Of a stretch of 64,000 nucleotides of DNA, positions 26,455-37,727 are shown piece after piece. The first letter of the stretch is position 1; the number at the start of each line of letters is the position of its first letter. The notes beneath the pieces were generated by a model. It ran no database searches and was not told the origin of the DNA. It saw nothing but the letters and a program-made list of their open reading frames with translations. The stretch is taken from the NCBI GenBank assembly GCA_008360955.1, contig LUCM01008411.1, forward strand, positions 186,001 through 250,000. Reading direction: 5' to 3'. Source of the DNA: Fasciolopsis buskii (lineage: Eukaryota; Platyhelminthes; Trematoda; Plagiorchiida; Fasciolidae). The position numbers and the translations under genes are program-made.

Positions 26455-28861
26455 TGAAGTTGAATTCGGTAGCGGTTAGATGCAGATCACATGGACGTAA
26501 TGTTATTGGTTTTAGAATGCTGGATCTTCAGCGAAATCACTGTTCGGTTTCCAGCATTTCATGCAATTAGTGCGTGTATGAACCGGAATCCTAACACTGC
26601 CTTTTGCACAGCCTATAATACTGAATTAAGATTTGAATGGTAAATTTTGGATGGGATCAGAGAACCGGGCAACATTATCGTTTAATTTCAGTTGCAATTG
26701 TCAGTATTTTATGCCCATGATTTGCTTGTGTGTATGTGTGTGTGTGTGTGTGTCTAATGGCGTATGCTTATGTGCTCTGATGGGTTTGCTGAGTCTTAGT
26801 TTTATGTTTTTAAAGCAGCCGCTGGATCGTTCCATAATGCGTTAGTATATATTCCACTATTAGTTTCCTTGATATGTTTGTTGGCCAACCGCTAGAACTC
26901 CGTCCTTATAGGAATCGGTAGGCTATCCATCCACGCTGATTTCCGCCATCGTTTAGTTCACGGCTAAAACATGTCACGAATTCTTCCTAACGCTAGTTCC
27001 AATTTTGCATCTACACAAAGACTTTTAGTTATTCTATCCATCAGAGAGCACAACAACTAGTGTTTATCACTTCACGTTTATAGATCGTCTGACACAAAAC
27101 ATCCGCTAACCTTCAGGCGACGTCTTCATCCAGTAAACAGGCACATTTTGACGCATTCGAAAATCCTACCAGATGGCAGTGCATCGAATTAACGTGTTCC
27201 ATTTTGTTCGAAATCCAGAAATCAGTGCCAAACCCACCTGGCTTTTTAGACCAAAACTGCTTTCCCAAGCGTGGACGAATCACTGAATCCGTACATTGCT
27301 AGGGTGTTCAAAGTGAAATCCCCATAGATCCCTCAGGCAACGAATTCAAAGGGACTATTTAGGAATAAGCGGTGATGATTTGTACACCTTACTGTTAACA
27401 GTTATGAATGTGCTTTACTGAGATGTGTCGTACTTCAAGCCTATGGGGAAGTGATCGAGATAGGTCAATCTTAGAACAGCGCTTAAGAGCTTCCACATAC
27501 TTTGCAATCAGTGTGAAGTGGTACTTCCCTCACTTTTACATCAACGACACTGTATTTTGATGCTGCCAATGAGATTTGCTCTCATTATTCATTTGGTCAC
27601 ATTTTTTCTGCCCCATTTGACCGTTCTGTCATTGGGGCTACCTATCCCACATCCTTAGTCCTAATCGTCGTACATCATAAAGACTACTATCGTTCCATTA
27701 AGTAGTTGAGTGAAGAATCCATGGTATTTTCGTCGATTAAAAGAGAGATGTCACTGACTGTCCGTGAAACTTCGTTGCTCTCCTTTTTCGCGAAGTGGCT
27801 ACTTTCCGTCAGTTCCTTCTACATACTTTGTTTAAAAAGTCCCGTCAGCTCAGTTCGATCCAATTAAAACTATCCTATTTCTGTTCCAAGAAATAAATTG
27901 CCGCACAAGAATGAGCAAAGAAATTCTCAAAGGAAAAAGGTTTGGCAGAAAACTTTTCCGACTGTGAGTCACAAGCAAATGGCTAGAAGGACGTACGACA
28001 CTCCAAGGCAGGTTCTGACAGATATTCGGTGTATTGTTGTACACGATCGAAATGTTCTGTATGTAAATCTACAAAATGACAGCGACGCACATTAACCCTG
28101 CAACGAACAGTTTAGTTCTAAATGAACCAGCTAATCTATCCAAATTGTTTAAGTGAGCCAAAATCGACTGCATTTTTTAAATCTGTTTCAGGTTCGCATT
28201 AATGACAAAAAGAGATGTCCGTCTTTTGTTTGCTCAACGTATTCATACAATCGGACAGCTGTGCCAATTAATTCGAATCTTGTAACACGCAGGGTGAGAA
28301 CAAGGAGGTTGACTATACCGGTACTACAAAAACGACGATGTTGAACACCATGTTTTTAGATTTTAACCCCGGTGAGTTTCAGGGTTTTTAATAAGCAAGA
28401 AAAAGTTAGTTTCAAATGTAAAATACATTTCCCCAGAGGAAATAAACTTCATGCATGGCTGAAAGTAATGGAGAGAGGGGCATAATTCATATTCTCTAGG
28501 ATCGTTTGAACCAGAAGATCAGGAAGCGGCGATCATGTCACTGAAACTTGGAGTGGCACATAGTCGTATAAGATCCCAGGAGGTCAGCTTCTTAGAAGGA
28601 AACTATTTGTCATCAACCACCAAAGTGATCGGCTGTACAGGTCTACTGTACCAAGAGCAAACGCTATGACAAATTGCTGTTATTTTTTTCGATTCTGGAT
28701 TATTTTTCATCTTGAACGCGGAAATTCAACAAAAAAATTCTTACCGGAACTGGAATCCTCTGTCTTTTCGAAAGAGCTTGTCTTCGTTTTCAAGTACACA
28801 GTAGTGAACACCATCACATGTATCGAAATGGTCCCGGATAAAAAAAGTAACTAGTCATTCG
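26455..28861. other. No recognised gene
   Basis: TG microsatellite near 26.7 kb; otherwise short unsupported ORFs. Confidence 0.5.
26729..26754. repeat. (TG)n microsatellite
   Basis: tgtgtatgtgtgtgtgtgtg run with one interruption. Confidence 0.85.
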
Positions 28862-28887
28862 CGTCCCAGTTCGGGTGCGGTGGATAT

Positions 28888-28932
28888 GCACTGCTGATGA
28901 CTCCTAACAAGGATGAGACAGCTGTACAGTGG
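28888..28932 (+). ncRNA. Hammerhead ribozyme copy A, core mutated
   Basis: Stem I (GCACTG with CAGTG), CTGATGA, CTCC-TAACAA-GGAT and the ACAGCTGT-type stem III are present. The invariant GAAA reads GAGA, changing core position A14 to G. Such a change is expected to abolish or strongly reduce self-cleavage. Confidence 0.7.
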
Positions 28933-29201
28933 TTCCATGGTTTCTTTATGCTCAGTTGACCGATCATATCACATGGTGAATTATTTCATGAAAACACTCA
29001 ATCTCCTACTACTAACATGTACCAAATAATCAAGCTCCGTAGGTCATATCCAAAGCGTTCGTCGTACTTAGGCTACCTGCAGAGAAGTCATCTATCAGTA
29101 GGGGTCGATCGCTCTGAGTTAGCGGACAGTAGCCGTGCAAATCAGTGACGGATATGTGCAATATTATCATGTGGTGAAGTTGAACAAATCGTTCAGAGCC
29201 T

Positions 29202-29272
29202 GCCCGGTAGCGTAACGGCTAAGGCGTTCGACTCAGAATCGTTCGTTCTGGGTTCGAGTCCCAGCTCGGGCG
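29202..29272 (+). repeat. tRNA-like segment of the hammerhead SINE
   Basis: A 71-nt tRNA-like sequence starts gcccggtagcgtaacggcta and ends ccagctcgggcg. GCCCG at the 5' end pairs with CGGGC at the 3' end. The D-arm/A-box region is tagcgtaacggctaagg and the B-box/T-arm is ggttcgagtcc. The anticodon position reads CAG within gactcagaatc. Several copies sit directly beside a ribozyme, so this is a SINE head rather than a working tRNA gene. Confidence 0.7.
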
Positions 29273-29282
29273 CGGTGGATGT

Positions 29283-29327
29283 GCACTGCTGATGATTCCT
29301 AACAAGGATGAAACAGCTGTACAGTGC
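29283..29327 (+). ncRNA. Type I hammerhead ribozyme copy B, all core residues intact
   Basis: In order: stem I 5' strand GCACTG (29283-29288), CTGATGA (29289-29295), stem II TTCC/GGA(T) around loop TAACAA, GAAA (29310-29313), stem III as the palindrome ACAGCTGT (29313-29320), cleavage nucleotide A17 at 29321, and stem I 3' strand CAGTGC (29322-29327), a perfect complement of GCACTG. The core matches CUGANGA...GAAA...UH. A stem III that is a bare palindrome cannot form a normal closed hairpin loop, a known feature of animal hammerheads that act best as dimers. Predicted cleavage is after 29321. Confidence 0.8.
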
Positions 29328-31066
29328 TTCCATGGTTTCTCTATGGTGAGTTTAGCGATAATATCACGTGGTGAGTTATTTCATGAATACACCTATTCTC
29401 CTATTACTAAAATGTATTTAATACTTTGTAATGCTGTCGCCTGATGAAATAAAATGAAGGTGGCATATACTAGCAAATCACAATACATGTACGCATGGAC
29501 CGTATAAATTGTGTATGAGTACTACGCATCCAACAGTCCGAGCCACGAGATGTAATCAAACAATCCATCTTCCTTTGCCGGACAGATGATTTACCCCAAA
29601 AGTAATCGTGAGCACGGTTGTGGAACAATTACTGTGCAAATGGATGCCTCCACTAGCGAGTAGACTGAGATAGATATGGGGCCATTTTGAGATGGACTTC
29701 CTATTCTAGGTTAACCTTCGCTCATATTTCATCCAAAAAGATACCTGAATATCTCTGCGTATGTGTTAACTACATCCATGATCGCAGTGGAGGTATACAC
29801 CTCAGTCTTAGGTGGACGCTAACTCCTATTCTCTGGTCTTGTGTGTAGGTACTTACTCTGGTGTTTTCTTTTCCCGAACAGCGGTGAAAAGATTCGATAT
29901 GCCTGTATTCATATCCTTATGAAACTATCCACAGCATCTCCACAGCTGAATTACCGTAGGCATCAGTTCAGTAGGCCGAAGATTACCGGTTAGATTGAAT
30001 TGATAGTTTTGCAGAATTGGTGTAGTCATCTGTCGCTTCGACGGATGGTAAATGGACAAAATTTTCCTCAGTTCGTATCACCTTGCTCCGATCTTACAAG
30101 TGGGCTGCGGTGCAGCGAAACAACCGGTCAGACAATGAACATATAATACACCCAGCTCGCAAGTAGCTTCGAAATATTTATATGAATGTCATATGACTAG
30201 TAGGTCAAAATAAAAGCATTTACCCAGTCCTTTGGAGAAGACTTGCTTTGGTGGGAGACACTAGGTTAAAGCCAACAGGACAGTCATGATGTCTGCCTTT
30301 AAAGCGATCAAGAACTACCCGCTATGATTGCGGACGTCATCTGAACCGACATAACTCTGATCGGCATTGACGAGCTTTTGGAAAGTGCAGTGGTAAAAAA
30401 ACACGTCACGAAAATAAACTCCTCAAGTTTAAACCTTAGGTGCGACGGTGGTTATACATGACTGAAGGACTGTTGCAAGAGCAGGACTCGAGTTTTGGTG
30501 CTTTCCGATTGAAAGAATGAAGCATTTGCACGGAATATGTTTACCGAGGTGCACCCAGTCAAACAAAGGTGCGCTGATTGTCATGAGTATCTCAGATGCA
30601 GTCCACCGGACTGAAAACCGCTTATCAAAATCACAATTTTTCTGTAACCACCAAAAATAGGAGAAAGATTTCTCCATAACTAAACTAATCATTTGCATTT
30701 TATTTAATTTTAGTAATCGTTTATTGATATTTTCTCATTCTAGAATGCGTGATTTTATCTCTGGAGTAGTAAGAATAGTTTTAATATAATTATACAACCA
30801 CTATCGAACAGTCCAAATCTAACAATAAGTAAAGTCTTAGTCTCGATGTAAAGATAACTTTCTAGACATTAGTGCTGAGACTCGAACGTCAGAAATGCAC
30901 AAAACGATTAAGGACTTCGTTAATTTATTCATCGTCTACTTAACTGCAGAATATTCTATCATCCCCTTATCTCAGAAGTATAGAAAGACTTTCATCTTTC
31001 GTAAGCTACAGGCTACCAAAGGGCTTCCAATAAACATCACCTTATTTGATCAGCGTTAGCTCCGAA

Positions 31067-31444
31067 TTAGTCAACAAAAACATGTTGAGCCTTTCGTTCT
31101 AATTGATATGTTTCGTATGCTGGAGGGCCCTTATCGATCAAGCTTCCATGAGATACCTGGATTCCAATTAATCTAAACAGGTGTTTAAAAATTTGCTCCC
31201 ATCGGCAACGTACAGTAAAGCCTGCGTCATTCATTAACTTTAGACGATCCACGTCTACCGAACGGTGAATGCTTCCGGGAGCAGCCCCTCCTAAACGAGG
31301 GCCTTGTTTTGCTGATAACGAACAGTTCTGAGTTGATTGAGCGATATTAATGAACGTAAACATGTATTGTACTTGAACACTCCGCTTCTGGAATGAAATA
31401 CTCTTTTGACCTGGAATTCCCTTATTTGGCATAATTAAGCACAA
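31067..31444 (-). CDS. Unrecognised 125-codon ORF
   Basis: An open minus-strand frame longer than most in this region, with residues such as QGPRLGGAAPGSIHRSVDVD and GSLIDKGPPAYETYQLERKA. The composition is not obviously repeat-like. No domain, signal peptide or membrane segment is recognised. It could be a chance ORF, a relic of a mobile element or an exon of an unknown gene; no clear flanking splice sites were identified. Confidence 0.2.
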   Translation of the reverse strand: MCLIMPNKGIPGQKSISFQKRSVQVQYMFTFINIAQSTQNCSLSAKQGPRLGGAAPGSIHRSVDVDRLKLMNDAGFTVRCRWEQIFKHLFRLIGIQVSHGSLIDKGPPAYETYQLERKAQHVFVD

Positions 31445-32791
31445 AATTCACACACTGTCAAATTATCGACGAATAATAGGTAACCAGTGTCTTCCTATGA
31501 ATGATTTCAGTTTAGTCGCGGTTATGTCCTGATTGATCAAAGTCTTTCTTTCCGGTTAACTAACCGTCAGCACCCGAGTAGTCAAGGAATTCAGATCAAG
31601 TGTCAGAATTGACCCGATTCAAGGAATATGTCAGTTTTCAGAATTCCTAAAGGCTATTGTATGCAGGTAGCGTAACTCAAGGGCCGTGAACCAAGTTCGT
31701 TTGGTTTTGACAAAGGTTTATCTAATTTTTCACGTGTTTCTGGTTCAACTCGTTTTCATCATTATTTTCTCGTACCTGGGTAAAGAGATCATTGCTTAAG
31801 TTGTTTATTATTCATACAAACGATCCGATCTGTCCGAATGGGAGTAATGGAATTCGAAACGAATTTGATAGTGAATGGAAACAGAAGATGGGTTAACAAT
31901 TTTTCATATTGAGCTCTACAAATAATTTGGTCTCGAAAGACTTATTTTTGCAAGGAAACCAATACTAGAGATGGGCACTGTGGCCATCGATTGATTTATC
32001 TTCTCCTATACTATTTCGGGTTTGCATCTAAAGTTATTGGACTTAGGGATAAAAATATTTGGAATTACGCAAAAGTGTGTCGTTGTTTCACAGAATCCTC
32101 CAAGTTCACCACTGCTGACAAATGATAGACTGGTTCACAGACATTTATGAGCATGTGCAAGCAAATGTTTTCGTGTTAGATGGATCTCGTTTTTTGGACA
32201 CATGTGCAGAAGGGGTAGCAACAATCAAAATGGGTTAGAGTTTGTGACTGGTCAGGATGTCATTCCGAATAATTTCGGCCTAACTCCAGATTAGTGTGAG
32301 AATGCTTTGTTGACATATGCATGCCGCCTAATTCTTACACAAATAACACCCAGAACAAAAATCACGCAAGTGGCTTCTTGCTTGACCACACTTGAATCAG
32401 GTTGTTGGATAGTTGTGGAAGACGGTACGAATGGGATAAATTGTACAGCGATTTGTTTCGCACCTCAAGAAGACCCTGTTTTGTACCGAATCAGTTCTCA
32501 TGGCAACAGTCTGACCACCCGTTAAAATTTCTTGGTGTGTGGGCATTTGTTCAAAGTGCTCCACTAATCATTATCAGAACCATTTGTTTCCCATAAAACG
32601 GTCAGAATTTGTTTGCATCTTTACTAAGTAGATGGCTTTATCACAAAAATTCCAATATTTTTTTCCAATCTCCCCCGGTCCGCTCTCCTACTTCAAAACA
32701 GAACGAATCAATCATAATAGAAATAGCAATTCGTTGGTCGGAAAGCAATTGTATTTGGTATCACTAACTGGTCATTGTGGGAACAAATTAT

Positions 32792-33469
32792 TTACTTTTG
32801 TTTTACTTCCCGCTGTAGAGAAATAACACTTTGTTGCGCTTGTGCACATTTGGACACGTCACCCTTCTTCAGACCTTTGAGCATGCATTCTTGAGCAATG
32901 GAAACACATCCGTTACAGCTTTGACAGCTTGAGGAATAGACGGTGCTGGTTTTTGATGTCGGTAGTCCTAAAATGCAAAATGGTTGTGACCAAGCGAAGA
33001 TTGCGTTCGAGTCGAAAAATTATTGCGTCATTTTGTGTTTCACATGAAAGCTCGTATCCACCAAGAAAGCATTTGTGATAAAAAATAATGATGAGTGGAA
33101 ATTTCGTTCATCGCTAGTAACTTTGGCGAATAGAGTTTTAGTGCACTGGGAATTTTGTGAAGATAACCAACCCCGGGAACCACAAGATAAGCTCGTTAAT
33201 CACTTCACTGACGCAGTGTGTTTTAATTAAACATATGCTCCCGTCTGAGCGAAATTCGCATTTATGGTGCACTCTCTAATAAGAACGTGGTAACCTAAAT
33301 CTGAAAACACTTTGGAATTAATGGAATCAAAGTTAAGGTTTACATGTGAAACTGACTGCATTTAGGCAAGTAAACGCGTGAAATATCGGCCCTGTTAACC
33401 CGCATCTCCCTGGCAATCAAAAGTTGGACATTAGAAGTGATTTTATAGCGAAAACAGTCTATCGCTCTT

Positions 33470-33507
<38 letters not shown>

Positions 33508-34138
33508 CGTTTGTCTATAATAGCATTCAGCAATATCAAAAATTTATTCAAATATGGCACCGACCATTAAATCGTCCAGAACCAGAATGGATTATTCGAA
33601 ATGTATTAAATCGTATGATCATTGCCAGAATTCCGGTAGAAATTTAGTACGTGTGCTCATAACTTTCATAAACCTCTTTTATCATTTCCGCTATGTTCGT
33701 TTCTTTCACGTTGGGACATTACACGCACCACAGCTAACGTGGTGATCCACCGAGCGCAATTTTCCGAGTGGTATTATTTGCAGAAACTACCACTACCATT
33801 GTCAGTAGTTAAAATGAAAATGCATAAGCTGAATAAGCAATGACAAAGGCAGTTCACAAAAGAACTTACCACACTTTCGTTTCTTCAGCGCCTTTTCATA
33901 ACACTTCAGTACAACTTCGGATATTTTTTTATTGCACTGAGCTTGGGTGAGGGTCTTCTTTTTGGAAGAGAAGAAGAATCCCTCTGATAATCCCACAATG
34001 AGCAGGCTGACCAGTACAAACTGCAAAAAAGAGAAATAGTGCAGACAAAAAATCAGTATCATGCATCAATTTTACGGCATTGATACCAGCGAACGCGTTC
34101 TTCTGCTCTATGTAACTCACTATGACAAAGTGTCTCAT
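32792..34138 (-). CDS. Gene C: small secreted 8-Cys protein, complete three-exon model
   Basis: Exon 1 is 34121-34138 (18 nt, MRHFVI, donor GTGAGT). Exon 2 is 33870-34020 (151 nt, acceptor tctcttttttgcag, donor GTAAGTT). Exon 3 is 32792-32967 (176 nt, acceptor gcattttag, ending in TAA). Intron phases are 0 and 1. The predicted protein has 114 residues. Residues 1-20 (MRHFVIFVLVSLLIVGLSEG) form a signal peptide, then FFFSSKKK, then C-x10-C-x9-C, a Gly-Leu-Pro linker, C-x2-C-x2-C-x6-C-x12-C, AQAQQSVISL and a basic tail. The mature chain has exactly eight cysteines, enough for four disulfides. A TATA-like box lies about 45 bases upstream of the ATG. The 902-nt second intron carries a TATC microsatellite. 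The family is unrecognised. Secretion is a strong inference; the biological role is unknown. Confidence 0.82.
33471..33507. repeat. (CTAT)n microsatellite in the second intron of gene C
   Basis: About nine ctat units, located between exons 2 and 3 of gene C. Confidence 0.95.
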
Positions 34139-34181
34139 TGTCCCAAACCCAAGTTACACAACGACTTTAGACTGCAGCCCT

Positions 34182-34189
34182 CTTATATA
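34182..34189 (-). promoter_or_regulatory. TATA-like box of gene C
   Basis: On the minus strand this reads TATATAAG, within ctatataagaggg. It lies 43 bases upstream of the gene C start codon, which allows transcription to start shortly before the 18-nt first exon and leaves a short 5' UTR. Position and sequence fit a core promoter. It is inferred from sequence only. Confidence 0.5.
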
Positions 34190-34604
34190 GATGATCCAGA
34201 AATCGCTAAGCAAGAGTCGACTGGTCTAAGATTCCTGTTACCATTCTATACGCTTCTGAACCCAGATTCTGACCGTGTGGTTTTATGGTGTGCATTTTTT
34301 TAGCCTGGCTGACTAGCCTATTGAACATGTATCAGGTCCGTCAAAACCGAAAAAGTGCTCCACTGTTTCAGACGATCATTCATTGTCATATCTGATTCAT
34401 TATATTGATGAACAGTTTGATGTGCAGAGTCGAAAAAGGGAAAGTCATTTTGCTACCAAATGACTAACGTGGCCTGATGAGTAATACACCAAACAGAATC
34501 TGGAGTCCATCCAAATAACGAGGGCAACAGAAAATGATACCAAATTGTGTCAACGGTGAATAATTATTCACTGAAACTGCTGACAAACCGTTACATCAGA
34601 CTAA

Positions 34605-34791
34605 TTAGTAAAAAATGAGTATGGGAAAGTCATGATCGTTGTCTTGAACAGACTCGTCATCATCCTCATCCAGTGATTCATTATCCAAATGATCGTCATC
34701 ATGTTTGACATTGGCACCATCAACACCATCCGAATCATCCTTATTGGAATCATTATCATCGTTCAGATGAAAGGCGCCGTTTCATTTTCGC
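34605..34791 (-). repeat. Second GAT-rich tract with an Asp-rich open frame
   Basis: The minus-strand frame NGAFHLNDDNDSNKDDSDGV continues with clusters of D and E to DNDHDFPILIFY and a TAA at 34605-34607. The plus strand is again atc-rich. It lies about 0.4 kb upstream of the gene C promoter. A microsatellite origin is likely. Confidence 0.35.
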
Positions 34792-35629
34792 CTGTTCATT
34801 GCGCTGTGCAATATTATTTTGAAACCTCATCGGTTGTTATCGTAATTGAAGTCGTCTTTTGTGATGCTTTGTGAGGGATGGCAAATTCTGAATTTTAAAT
34901 GTAGAAAGTGAGTAATATGGGGGCGGAGAAATAGGGAATTTCCGTGACGTCGATAGACAAGCAGGTTATGTGTCCACAAGTAGCGACCGGAAACGATTAG
35001 TTGTAACCAATCCCGTGTACGCTTGCGTTTCATAAAGTGGACAGAGATATTCTGTTAACGTTGTAAGACTCTGAATGGTAGAAATGGACTAGCAATCTTA
35101 AAGATGTCTCGAGTAATCCTAAATCAAGTTGGATTTCGTCATCAAAAGCAGCTGATAGTAACAAGAAATGAAATAGCCTGATATTGGGTGATCGCTGATT
35201 GGTAGCAAGGATAGGCCCTATGAATTCCAGTTGTATGAGGAGTCTGCGAACAGTTGTGTGAGACCTTTTAAGCGTTCGGCCAGTAGGTTTTTGTGACTGA
35301 TTCCAATCTGCATTCATTGGTAAACTGTTTGCTGAAATGAACTGTGAAGTGTCCATGATTGGCGGATACCGGTATTTCATTTCTAGTATATTTCTTCCCT
35401 TAGTAAATTGTTAGCCGATTCACTCTTCTTCTACTGCAGAATACGATAAATTCAAACCAACAGTGTAATCATACCCTTACTGAGAACTGAGAGACAACAT
35501 GGTGTGACGAACAGGCTCGTTTTCAGTTATTCGTAATCACGCCAATGCATAATGTTCAATGCGATTTTTAATAGATGAGAGGGAGGGATGATAGGTTACA
35601 GTTCTAATAATCAGAAAATGTCCACTATT

Positions 35630-35674
35630 GTTTGTTTGTTTGTTTGTTTGTTTGTTTGTTTGTTTGTTTGTTTG
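35630..35674. repeat. (TTTG)n microsatellite
   Basis: About eleven gttt units followed by tgtatgtgtgtatgtgtg. On the minus strand this is (CAAA)n, about 170 bases beyond the 3' end of hammerhead-SINE copy C, and may be a retroelement tail. Confidence 0.95.
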
Positions 35675-35837
35675 TGTATGTGTGTATGTGTGGGAAAAGG
35701 ACGGCGGTCGAGGTTAGGAGTTGCGAGGATGCGATTCAGAACCCTTACAGATTTGGGTCACGGATGTGAAAGTCATCCCCGCAACTCATAATTTCGACCA
35801 GTTCGTTTCTGAAAGTGGTTCAGCCGAGAAATCCCTT

Positions 35838-36200
35838 TCTCATGAAATAATTCACCATGTGGTATCATCGCTCAACTCACCATAGAGAAACCATGGAAGC
35901 ACTGCACAGCTGTTTCATCCTTGTTAGGAATCATCAGCAGTGCATATCCACCGCACCCGAACTGGGACGCGAACCCGGAACGAACGATTCTGAGTCGAAC
36001 GCCTTAGCCATTACGCTACCGGGCAGACTCTGAACGGTTTGTTCAACCTCACCACATGATAATATTGCACATATCCGTCACTGATTTGCACGGTTACTGT
36101 CCGCTAACTCAGAGCGATCGACCCCTACTGATAGATGACTTCTCTGCAGGTAGCCTAAGTACGACGAACGCTTTGGATATGACCAACAGAGTTTGGCTAC
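35838..36200 (-). mobile_element. Hammerhead-SINE copy C
   Basis: Read on the minus strand: spacer (ggtcatatccaaagcgttcg), tRNA-like segment 35954-36024, ribozyme 35899-35943 and tail ending tatttcatga. It is very similar to the 28.9-29.4 kb pair. A TTTG microsatellite (CAAA on this strand) lies about 170 bases past its 3' end. Only one ribozyme is present, so it cannot release a unit-length RNA by itself. Confidence 0.72.
35899..35943 (-). ncRNA. Hammerhead ribozyme copy C with G at the cleavage position
   Basis: On the minus strand GCACTG, CTGATGA, TTCC-TAACAA-GGAT, GAAA, ACAGCTGT and CAGTGC are all intact. The nucleotide between stem III and stem I 3' (plus-strand C at 35905) is G, where hammerheads require A, C or U (H17). 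The ribozyme should fold but not cleave. Confidence 0.7.
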
Positions 36201-37670
36201 TTGATATGTGTTTCTGATGCAATTCTGAGCTTCCATCCACCACCTGGGAGCGAGCTGGAAGTAAAAACAAGGACCCTTATAGGTTTGTAGAAGACTTTCT
36301 AAGTTTCCTTCATCTGACTCCGATATCGCGATTGAATAAACCAGTCAGCTATCAGAATAGAGAAGACCTGAGCCAACAATCGGATGGGAGAATTGTATTG
36401 TCTACATCGTGGCGCTGACGCAGCACCGATACGACAATAGGCGTGTTTGCAAACCACACCAAAAAAGTGCCGAGTGGTCGAATCGATTCAAGGTGAGTCA
36501 AAGAAGATCTTAGAGAAAATGATGTCCGAAAATAATCGATTTTCTCGGAACGATCAGTGGCACTGCAGTGTTCATATGAACGACTTTGATATCCGAAGTA
36601 ATCGTCTGCTCAAGCAAGGCGTGACTCCTTCCGATACCTGAACAATCTTCAAACAACTCAATGCTGCCTCTAAACTTTTTACTGCCAGGTCACCTCCAGT
36701 CAGGTGTACGCTCCATGTTTCCTTAGATGAGCGTTCAGCAGGCGTACAACCAACAATGCAGGATAAAACAGTACAACGTGTTACGATACACTGGAGTGTG
36801 TTCATTAGAGCATGTTGCAGAGGTCCGTGGTTGCAGTCTAACTGACTTCCTATGACTATCAATATGTGCAAACAAACGTCTGTGACTGTGTTGAAAGTTG
36901 GATGACTACACGCATTCGCTAAATTCATTCCCTAACAGCACATGATCCTAGCCAGTCTTTCTTAAAGAAAGCTAACATCTTGGTACTTCAAACAATGACA
37001 CGAGTTGTGTTCGATCGTCATTGCACACTGATACCAATTCCGAGCACTTGCCGGAATAATTCCGAGTCCGGAGCATCCAACTAAAGACAACGAGAAGGCC
37101 GCGGGAACGGTATCTCACGTTAGAGTTTATTCACAGTTCGTTCGTTCATTCGTTAACTAGACAGGAACGACATTGGAGAGACGCTTTTGGGCCGATAACA
37201 GTTGTAACATATAGGCTCTGCTGGTTCAGAATGGCTGCTTACATTTGGAGGTGAGAACGAGGCTACATCAACCTGTTTCATGTGAATTTCATGTTGACTC
37301 ATCGCAAAAATTTTGCACTTACGGTCTGATCCCAATTAGTGATGAGTTCCTTGCCGATCCTTGGGGGACGATTAAGAACCCAAATAATAATTAGAAAACC
37401 ATCCACTAGTTTGAGAATGCAACGGAGACATCATAGATCCCCCTTTGTAGGATACACACGTGCACAAAATGTTTAATCTGTTTAGTTGTCGTAGACAATA
37501 AAAAACCAGAGTCGAGGTTTAGAGTTGTACGCACCCACTTCGGTATGCCCATTAAGATCACAACTGGTTTCCAGGACATAGTCGATATCAATGTTCTTTA
37601 TTGGAGATTCGATTTGGATTGGATCCTGTGCAGCAGGAGAGTAACTACTTTATGAAGGCAGTGAGACTAT

Positions 37671-37727
37671 GTACATATATATACACATATATACATATAT
37701 ACACATATATATACATATATGTATATC
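37671..37727. repeat. AT/AC-rich microsatellite
   Basis: Mixed tatatacacatatat units over about 57 bases. Confidence 0.9.

Larger units (their letters stand above)
28862..29394 (+). mobile_element. tRNA-derived hammerhead-ribozyme repeat, head-to-tail pair (copies A and B)
   Basis: Two partial units lie in tandem with a period of 395 bases, measured between equivalent ribozyme positions 28890 and 29285. The order is: tRNA 3' end, ribozyme A, tail, spacer, tRNA-like segment (29202-29272), ribozyme B, tail. The organisation resembles the schistosome Sm-alpha SINE-like family and the animal retrozymes, which are tandem non-autonomous retroelements that make circular RNAs through hammerhead cleavage. 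The tRNA-like part supplies internal RNA polymerase III A- and B-box sequences. No protein is encoded, so mobilisation would depend on another element's reverse transcriptase; that is inference. Confidence 0.75.

Noticed and set aside
29202..29272. Functional tRNA gene
   Set aside because: The same segment recurs attached to a hammerhead in several copies, and the anticodon stem has mismatches; a SINE head explains it better.
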